From the NCBI GenBank assembly GCA_937927625.1, contig CALBSD010000125.1, positions 1 to 28,404 of the forward strand: a DNA stretch of 28,404 nt, in the 5' to 3' direction. The position numbers were made by a program, and so were the translations under genes. This DNA is from an uncultured Actinomycetes bacterium. Lineage in GTDB: Bacteria; Actinomycetota; Acidimicrobiia; Acidimicrobiales; Ilumatobacteraceae. Below are positions 23,824 to 28,404 of the stretch, one piece after another (positions within the stretch are counted from its first letter, which is position 1; every line of letters starts with the position of its first letter). Under the pieces are notes generated by a model that did no database searches, had not been told where the DNA came from, and saw nothing but the letters and a program-made list of their open reading frames with translations.

Positions 23824-24684
23824 ATGGACTTTCAGGACATCACCTATGACGTGAGTGAAGGCATTGCGACCATCACTTTGAATCGCCCCGACAAGATGAA
23901 TGCATTTACGGGGCGCATGATGTACGAAATTATTTCGGCACTTGATCTTTCTGATGCTGACGACAATGTGAAAGCCGTAATCTTCACTGGTGCGGGGCGT
24001 GCGTTCTGTGCTGGCGCAGATCTCTCGTCTGGTGGCGAAACGTTCTCCAAGGGTGGCAGCGACATCCAAACGAAACAAGGTGTGCCTCGCGACGGTGGTG
24101 GCATGGTGTCGCTTCGCATCTTCAATAGTGTGAAGCCGGTTATTGGTGCCATTAACGGAGCCGCAGTGGGCGTGGGTGTCACCATGACATTGCCCATGGA
24201 CATTCGAATTGCTGCCGATGGTGCGAAGTTCGGTTTCGTTTTTGCCAAGCGTGGGATTCTTCCTGAAGCGTGCTCGTCGTATTTCTTGCCCCGACTTGTT
24301 GGTATTCAGCAAGCGACTGAATGGGTCTTCACGGGTCGCGTCTTCAGCGCAGACGAAGCTCTGCACGGTCGTCTTGTACGCAGTGTGCACCCTGGCGATG
24401 AGTTGCTTGCAGTGGCTCGCGGTATTGCTCGTGAAATTGCAGACAACACCGCGCCTGTTTCAGTTGCTCTGTCTCGTCAGATGTTGTGGCGCATGATGGG
24501 TGCGCCGCATCCAATGGATGCACATGCGGTTGAGTCACGCGGAATTTCTGCTCGTGGCCGTAGTGCAGACTCCAAAGAGGGCGTCACCAGTTTCCTTGAG
24601 AAGCGTGCGGCGGTGTATCCCGATCGCGTCAGCGATGGTTTGCCCGACATCTTCCCCAATTGGGAAGACCCCGAGTTCTATTAA
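23824..24684 (+). CDS. Enoyl-CoA hydratase/isomerase (crotonase) family protein
   Basis: A 286-residue crotonase-fold protein acting on acyl-CoA thioesters. Visible are the strand VSEGIATITLNRPDKMNAF, the first oxyanion-hole block RAFCAGADLSSGG, the second GAAVGVGVTMTLPMDIRIAADGAKFGFVFAKRGILPEACSSYFLPRLVG, and the usual C-terminal FLEKRAAVYP. The glutamate of the second catalytic position is present (PEA), but the first is replaced in FAKRGI where hydratases usually have FxExG, so isomerase or another activity is as likely as hydration. Substrate is unknown. A truncated haemoglobin gene starts three bases after its stop, so the two form an operon. It has its own leaderless-type promoter hexamer. 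Confidence 0.9.
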   Translation: MDFQDITYDVSEGIATITLNRPDKMNAFTGRMMYEIISALDLSDADDNVKAVIFTGAGRAFCAGADLSSGGETFSKGGSDIQTKQGVPRDGGGMVSLRIFNSVKPVIGAINGAAVGVGVTMTLPMDIRIAADGAKFGFVFAKRGILPEACSSYFLPRLVGIQQATEWVFTGRVFSADEALHGRLVRSVHPGDELLAVARGIAREIADNTAPVSVALSRQMLWRMMGAPHPMDAHAVESRGISARGRSADSKEGVTSFLEKRAAVYPDRVSDGLPDIFPNWEDPEFY

Positions 24685-24687
24685 GTC

Positions 24688-25092
24688 ATGTCATCTGGTG
24701 CTGCGGAACGCAGCGTGTATGAAATCTGTGGCGCTGACTTCTTCGTGAAGTTGGTGGATGCGTTCTATGACGGCGTTGAGACGGATCAGATTCTGATCTC
24801 GATGTACCCCGAGGGAAGCGACACGGATGCAGCGCGCAAGCGACTCACAATGTTTCTTGCGCAGTATTGGGGCGGACCACATGACTACATGGAGCAACGC
24901 GGGCATCCAATGTTGCGCATGCGCCATGGCGGATTTTCTATTGGTGCACTTGAGCGCGACCGTTGGTTGATACACATGGCGACAGCGATTGAACAGACGC
25001 TGCCGTTGGTCTCGGAGAACGATCGTGAATTTGTGACGGAGCAACTAGCCAACTACATGGTGAATGCCGCGGAACACCTACGAAATTCCTGA
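24688..25092 (+). CDS. glbO: Truncated haemoglobin, group II (GlbO type)
   Basis: A 134-residue 2-on-2 haemoglobin of the trHbO class, handling O2, NO or peroxide at haem. The block MFLAQYWGGPHDYMEQRGHPMLRMRHGGFSIGALERDRWL closely follows GlbO of M. tuberculosis as I recall it. Key residues by analogy are the proximal histidine H80, B10 tyrosine Y27, CD1 tyrosine Y40 in MYPEG, and G8 tryptophan W93, which marks group II. The N-terminus (MSSGAAERSVYEICGADFF) is slightly extended. It is three bases behind the crotonase gene and its end overlaps the opposite RNA methyltransferase gene by 15 bases (25078-25092). In mycobacteria GlbO associates with the membrane and respiration; here its partner gene suggests a redox link to acyl-CoA metabolism, which is inference. 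Confidence 0.95.
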   Translation: MSSGAAERSVYEICGADFFVKLVDAFYDGVETDQILISMYPEGSDTDAARKRLTMFLAQYWGGPHDYMEQRGHPMLRMRHGGFSIGALERDRWLIHMATAIEQTLPLVSENDREFVTEQLANYMVNAAEHLRNS

Positions 25093-25887
25093 CCCCAATG
25101 CATACATCGCAAGTGCGGCTGCAACGCCCACATTGAGCGAGTCAACGCCGGCATGCATAGGAATTCGCACCAGAGTGTGCACTGATTGCATGGTGTCTGC
25201 ATCAAGTCCATCTCGCTCGCTTCCCAATAGAAGTGCCACACGTTCGGCTGTGGGGTGGACAGTTGCAATATCTACCGCGTTGTCATTTGGAGTGAGACCG
25301 TAGGAGACACAGTGATGGCGGCTCAGAAGTGCACCGATGGTGTCTCCGGCTTCAAGACGGGCGAAGGGGAGGGTGAGTCCAGTTCCCATTGAAACCCGGA
25401 GAGCACGGCGCGCAAGTGGGTCAGCACTGCCAGCGGTCAAAATGAGTGCGTCCCAACCAAGTGCGGCCGCACTGCGAGTAATAGCGCCCAAGTTGGTGGG
25501 GTTATCAACTGCTTCAGCCACCAAGATGCGTCGCGATTGTACGACTAATTGGTCAGGATCTGTAAGGGGTGGTCGTTGAAAGAGGCCGGTGGCTCGTAGT
25601 GGAACGCCGAGACCAGTGACATCCTGTCGCAGTTGTTCGGCGCCAATAAATATGTCGACATTTTCTGGAACGCGGGTGGCGAAATGTTGCGCCATTGGCT
25701 CATCGCACAACAATGCAATGGGAATGCAACCAGCATCAATGGCGCGACCGACAACGAGGTCACCTTCGGCGACAAAGAGACCAGCGCCCACTGTTTCAAG
25801 GCGATCTGCTTTGCTTGCTAACTGTCGGTCACGCCAACGAAATGCATCAAGACGTGCATCACTCGCTTCGTGGACAACAGAGATCAT
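25078..25887 (-). CDS. TrmH/SpoU-family RNA 2'-O-methyltransferase
   Basis: A 269-residue SPOUT methyltransferase that would use SAM to methylate a ribose 2'-OH in tRNA or rRNA. The N-terminal about 100 residues resemble the substrate-binding domain, and the C-terminal SPOUT knot shows motif 1 NPTNLGAITRSAAALG (129-144), motif 2 ALLLGSERDGL (218-228) and motif 3 IPMHAGVDSLNVGVAAALAMY (from 242), with the catalytic arginine R138 and N252. The target cannot be named from sequence; TrmH-like and 23S-type members look alike. It follows menB by 20 bases on the same strand, probably in one transcript, and overlaps the globin gene tail to tail by 15 bases. Confidence 0.93.
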   Translation of the reverse strand: MISVVHEASDARLDAFRWRDRQLASKADRLETVGAGLFVAEGDLVVGRAIDAGCIPIALLCDEPMAQHFATRVPENVDIFIGAEQLRQDVTGLGVPLRATGLFQRPPLTDPDQLVVQSRRILVAEAVDNPTNLGAITRSAAALGWDALILTAGSADPLARRALRVSMGTGLTLPFARLEAGDTIGALLSRHHCVSYGLTPNDNAVDIATVHPTAERVALLLGSERDGLDADTMQSVHTLVRIPMHAGVDSLNVGVAAALAMYALGSGIS

Positions 25888-25907
25888 AAAGAGCTAATCG
25901 CAGAGGC

Positions 25908-26810
25908 TTAGTAGTACCAAGGAAATGGTGACCAGTCGGGGTCGCGCTTCTCAAGGAAAGATTCGCGACCTTCCGCCGCTTCATCGGTGCCGTATGCAAG
26001 ACGTGTTGCTTCGCCTGCGAAGACCTGTTGCCCAACAAGGCCGTCGTCGACGAGGTTGAATGCAAACTTCAACATTCGCTGAGCAGTTGGGCTCTTGCCA
26101 TTGATTTCCTTTGCCCATTCCAAAGCAACCTTTTCAAGATCAGCATGAGGAATTGAAGCGTTGACAGCTCCCATGGCGACCATGTCGTCGGCAGAGTATT
26201 CGCGGCCAAGGAAGAAGATCTCGCGGGCGAACTTTTGTCCGACCATTTTTGCGAGATATGCCGAACCGTATCCGCCATCAAAAGAAGCAACGTCTGCGTC
26301 GGTCTGCTTAAAGCGCGCATGTTCCTTGCTGGCAAGAGTGAGATCGGAGACAACGTGCAAGCTATGTCCGCCACCTGCGGCCCAGCCAGGAACCACGCAA
26401 ATCACTACTTTTGGCATGAAGCGAATCAATCGCTGCACTTCAAGAATGTGTAAGCGACCCGAGCGACCACGGTCGACGGTTTCTTCCGTTTCGCCTTCGG
26501 CGTACTTGTAGCCATCTTTGCCACGGATGCGCTGATCGCCACCACTACAGAATGCCCAGCCACCATCTTTCGGTGATGGGCCGTTGCCGGTGAGAAGCAC
26601 ACAGCCAACATCGGTGGTCATGCGCGCATGGTCAAGCGCGGTGTACAGCTCATCGACCGTGTGTGGACGAAACGCATTACGAACTTCGGGACGGTTGAAA
26701 GCGATACGCACAGTGCCTTGATCGACGGCACGGTGATACGTGATGTCAGTAAACGAGAAGCCAGGAACTTCACGCCAGGCAGCGGGGTCAAAAATGGGAG
26801 AAATGCTCAC
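25908..26810 (-). CDS. menB: 1,4-dihydroxy-2-naphthoyl-CoA synthase
   Basis: Closes the second ring in menaquinone synthesis, turning o-succinylbenzoyl-CoA into dihydroxynaphthoyl-CoA; a crotonase-fold hexamer. The 300 residues show FCSGGDQ at 87-93, GWAAGGGHSLHVVSDLTLAS from 142, the MenB-specific QTDADVASFDGGYGSAYLA at 169-187, and the C-terminal ESFLEKRDPDWSPFPWYY. An aspartate follows QT (D171), as in the mycobacterial, bicarbonate-independent type, where the E. coli type has glycine. The start is a GTG at 26810 with no ribosome site; an imperfect hexamer AACAAT is six bases upstream. It is divergent from the PPOX-fold gene (39 bases) and probably leads the RNA methyltransferase gene. No other men genes are in the window. 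Confidence 0.97.
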   Translation of the reverse strand: MSISPIFDPAAWREVPGFSFTDITYHRAVDQGTVRIAFNRPEVRNAFRPHTVDELYTALDHARMTTDVGCVLLTGNGPSPKDGGWAFCSGGDQRIRGKDGYKYAEGETEETVDRGRSGRLHILEVQRLIRFMPKVVICVVPGWAAGGGHSLHVVSDLTLASKEHARFKQTDADVASFDGGYGSAYLAKMVGQKFAREIFFLGREYSADDMVAMGAVNASIPHADLEKVALEWAKEINGKSPTAQRMLKFAFNLVDDGLVGQQVFAGEATRLAYGTDEAAEGRESFLEKRDPDWSPFPWYY

Positions 26811-26835
26811 CCCGTCATTGTTTCATGCGGGCTCC

Positions 26836-26841
26836 TATCCT
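26836..26841 (+). promoter_or_regulatory. Putative -10 (TATCCT) of the PPOX-FMN reductase operon, leaderless
   Basis: TATCCT lies eight bases before the ATG at 26850. The spacer TGAAACCC is not a ribosome binding site. The 39-base gap to menB must carry promoters for both directions. Confidence 0.45.
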
Positions 26842-26849
26842 TGAAACCC

Positions 26850-27305
26850 ATGGCGCAATGGTCTGAATTTGAAGCGGAAGCACCCGAATTGGCTGCCAAG
26901 ATTCGTGCTCGCTTTGAGGGTCATCCGCATCATGTGTTGGGCACCCTCGATCTCTCTGGTGCACCTCGACTCAGCGGCATCAATGTGTTCATCAACGATG
27001 GGGTGATGTGGTTTGGCTCCATGCCTGGTGCGCGGAAGGTGAACGACATCGTGCGAGACCCACGAATTGCTCTCCACTCGGCCACATTAAGCGAAGAGAT
27101 AACAGGAGGGGACGCGCGAGTTTCTGGTGTTGCAGTGCCACTTGAAGCAGAGCATGCTGCGAAATGGAGACCAGAGAATCCTGGTGATGGCACTTTCTTC
27201 TCAGTAGAGATTCACAAAACACATCTCGTGGAAGTGATTGCTGAAGAACTCGTCGTCTCTATGTGGGATACCGAGAATGGTTTCCGTATCGTTCATCGGC
27301 GATGA
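26850..27305 (+). CDS. Pyridoxamine 5'-phosphate oxidase (PPOX)-fold protein
   Basis: A 151-residue split beta-barrel flavin- or F420-binding protein. The pattern is characteristic: AAKIRARFEGHPHHVLGTLDLSGAPRLSGINVFINDGVMWFGSMPGARKVNDIVRDPRIALH. The short strand order and the SMPGARKVNDI loop (where phosphate or flavin is bound) are retained. Members use FMN or F420 or are haem-related; the cofactor cannot be decided here, and pyridoxine metabolism is not implied. I chose ATG 26850, since an earlier open frame lies within the menB region. Its TGA overlaps the next gene's ATG (ATGA at 27302-27305), so it is coupled to an NAD(P)H:FMN reductase, which could supply reduced flavin. Confidence 0.87.
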   Translation: MAQWSEFEAEAPELAAKIRARFEGHPHHVLGTLDLSGAPRLSGINVFINDGVMWFGSMPGARKVNDIVRDPRIALHSATLSEEITGGDARVSGVAVPLEAEHAAKWRPENPGDGTFFSVEIHKTHLVEVIAEELVVSMWDTENGFRIVHRR

Positions 27306-27823
27306 CAACACTTATTGCATTCTCCGGTTCTCTTCGCAAGGACTCTTTCAACACTCGCGTTCTCCGTGCGTTGCCCGCATTGGCGCCTGCAGATACCAAC
27401 ATCGCTTTGTTCGATATTGCAGAGTTGCCGATGTACAACCAGGATCTCGATGGTGAGACAGTTCCGGAGATTGTTGCTGCATTACGCACCGCAATTGCCG
27501 AAGCAGACGGCGTGATTATCGCTGGCCCCGAATACAGCGGTTCATATTCCGGTGCAACAAAGAACCTCATCGACTGGGCATCGCGTCCGTTCATGGCGGG
27601 TCCGATCATTGGGAAAACCTCAATGGTGATTGCAACCACTCCTGGACCTGGCGGCGGAAAGAAAGTTCTTGCTGCAACTAGCGGACTCTTGCAAGCCTTG
27701 GGCGGCACGGTCGTTGCAGAAGTCAGCGCTGCGGCAATTCATGAGAAGCTCGCCGCTGATAGCGACACTGTGATTGATGAAGAATTTGCTGCACAACTTC
27801 GTGCAGGACTTGCTGCGTTCTAG
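27302..27823 (+). CDS. NADPH-dependent FMN reductase family protein
   Basis: A 173-residue flavodoxin-fold reductase. The phosphate-binding loop SGSLRKDSFNTR lies at 8-19, the second flavin loop GPEYSGSYSGATKNLIDWASRP in the middle, then the strand SMVIATTPGPGGGKKVL. This matches the family of SsuE, azoreductase-like and chromate-reductase-like proteins that reduce free FMN or quinones. Substrate is not known. The start overlaps the upstream PPOX gene by ATGA, and the pair should be made together. It is convergent with the acyl-CoA carboxylase gene at a 29-base gap holding a small hairpin. Confidence 0.92.
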   Translation: MTTLIAFSGSLRKDSFNTRVLRALPALAPADTNIALFDIAELPMYNQDLDGETVPEIVAALRTAIAEADGVIIAGPEYSGSYSGATKNLIDWASRPFMAGPIIGKTSMVIATTPGPGGGKKVLAATSGLLQALGGTVVAEVSAAAIHEKLAADSDTVIDEEFAAQLRAGLAAF

Positions 27824-27831
27824 CTAAGGCT

Positions 27832-27851
27832 GTTCGGACCTACGTCCGAGT
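27832..27851. terminator. Short hairpin between convergent genes (weak terminator candidate)
   Basis: TCGGAC (27834-27839) and GTCCGA (27844-27849) form a perfect six-base stem around CTAC, and two G:T pairs can extend it. There is no T tract, so termination is uncertain, but the place, between two converging stops, fits. Confidence 0.35.
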
Positions 27852-27852
27852 C

Positions 27853-28404
27853 TCACCACGTATCTACCATCGGGCGTTTCTTGCCTTCACGTGCACGCCA
27901 TGATTTGGTTGTGCCAATAATGCTGAGAATGCGTTGGCGTGTCTCTGCTGGGTCAATGACATCGTCAATTTCAACATGGCTTGCCATATTGAGTGCGCTG
28001 CCATGTTCATAGGCGCGGGCAATCAGTTTTGCTTCAAGTTCTGCGCGTTCTGTTTCATCTTCGATGGCGGCGAGTTCCTTGCTGTATCCCAGACGAACTG
28101 CACCTTCTAATCCCATACCACCGAATTCACCGGTGGGCCATGACACCGTCATGGAGTTTGAGTGGAATCCACCGCCGGCCATTGCCATCGCGCCGAGGCC
28201 ATAGCCCTTGCGCAGCACGATGGTGATCCACGGCACCGTGATACTTGCTGCTGTCACGAACATGCGTCCGAAGTGACGAACTTGAGCTGTGTGTTCTGCA
28301 TCGGGCCCCACCATGAATCCTGGTGTGTCACAGAGACTGACGATGGGAATGTCGTAGGCATCGCAGAGCTGAATGAAACGAGATGCCTTGTCTGATGCAT
28401 CGGC
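27853..28404 (-). CDS. Acyl-CoA carboxylase, carboxyltransferase (beta) subunit, C-terminal part
   Basis: The beta subunit moves CO2 from biotin to acetyl-CoA, propionyl-CoA or a longer acyl-CoA. The frame is open to the window edge, giving 183 C-terminal residues, so the gene begins outside. Signatures are the RFIQLCDAYDIPIVSLCDTPGFMVG stretch, HTAQVRHFGRMFVTAASITVPWITIVLRKGYGLGAMAMAGGG, the GGMGLEGAVRLG segment, and the C-terminal HVEIDDVIDPAETRQRILSII. All match the carboxyltransferase C-terminal domain of AccD/PccB-type subunits. The residue that sets acyl chain length cannot be judged from what is visible. It ends with GKKRPMVDTW. It probably heads or belongs to a unit continuing beyond the window. 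Confidence 0.96.
   Translation of the reverse strand, partial: ADASDKASRFIQLCDAYDIPIVSLCDTPGFMVGPDAEHTAQVRHFGRMFVTAASITVPWITIVLRKGYGLGAMAMAGGGFHSNSMTVSWPTGEFGGMGLEGAVRLGYSKELAAIEDETERAELEAKLIARAYEHGSALNMASHVEIDDVIDPAETRQRILSIIGTTKSWRAREGKKRPMVDTW

Noticed and set aside
1..28404. tRNA genes, CRISPR arrays, transposases, integrases and attachment sites
   Set aside because: Nothing matching was seen; intergenic space is too short for arrays and no recombinase-like protein is coded.

Overview
The window looks like core chromosome of a streamlined actinobacterium, most likely of the class Acidimicrobiia or a relative. The signs are actinobacterial families (DUF5719, DUF3499, a GlbO-type truncated haemoglobin, an Asp-type MenB, an adenosylhomocysteinase of the long class), G+C of roughly half by eye, and gene order that echoes two conserved blocks of Mycobacterium tuberculosis (the DUF3499-manB-ahcY-comF-secA region and prfB-ftsE-ftsX). 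By my sum of the gaps only about 750 of 28,404 bases are intergenic, and the longest gap is about 120 bases. No tRNA, rRNA, CRISPR array, insertion sequence, prophage or obvious foreign island was seen. The class assignment is inference.

Bases 1 to about 14,700 form a cell-envelope glycan region. It holds GDP-mannose 4,6-dehydratase (5' end outside the window), a Wzx-like flippase, a small repeat-bearing protein of unknown function, a 1062-residue glycosyltransferase-2/membrane fusion, a secreted DUF5719 protein and a membrane-anchored thioredoxin. FtsH follows on the other strand. Next come DUF3499, a CPBP protease, an 816-residue GT-C-like membrane enzyme, phosphomannomutase and a Trm112-like protein. 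Together they suggest making GDP-mannose-derived sugars, transferring them on or across the membrane, and assembling an envelope polymer.

Bases 14,700 to 18,150 hold ahcY, closed by a strong two-way terminator, then a YczE-like membrane protein, a ComF-like phosphoribosyltransferase and a HAD hydrolase. Bases 18,228 to 23,781 hold secA, prfB, ftsE and ftsX: secretion, translation termination and septal peptidoglycan hydrolysis control. Bases 23,824 to 28,404 hold metabolic and redox genes: a crotonase paired with a truncated haemoglobin, menB with an RNA methyltransferase, a PPOX-fold protein coupled to an FMN reductase, and the C-terminal part of an acyl-CoA carboxylase beta subunit.

I see no defence system or clearly new machine. 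Two observations stand out. At about ten gene starts a TANNNT -10 hexamer lies 6 to 10 bases before the start codon, mostly with no ribosome binding site, which predicts leaderless mRNAs as the usual mode. Second, the overlapping GT2/GT-C - DUF5719 - thioredoxin operon encodes a four-repeat exported protein with exactly two cysteines next to a membrane-tethered CxxC protein, a plausible dedicated envelope-assembly module.
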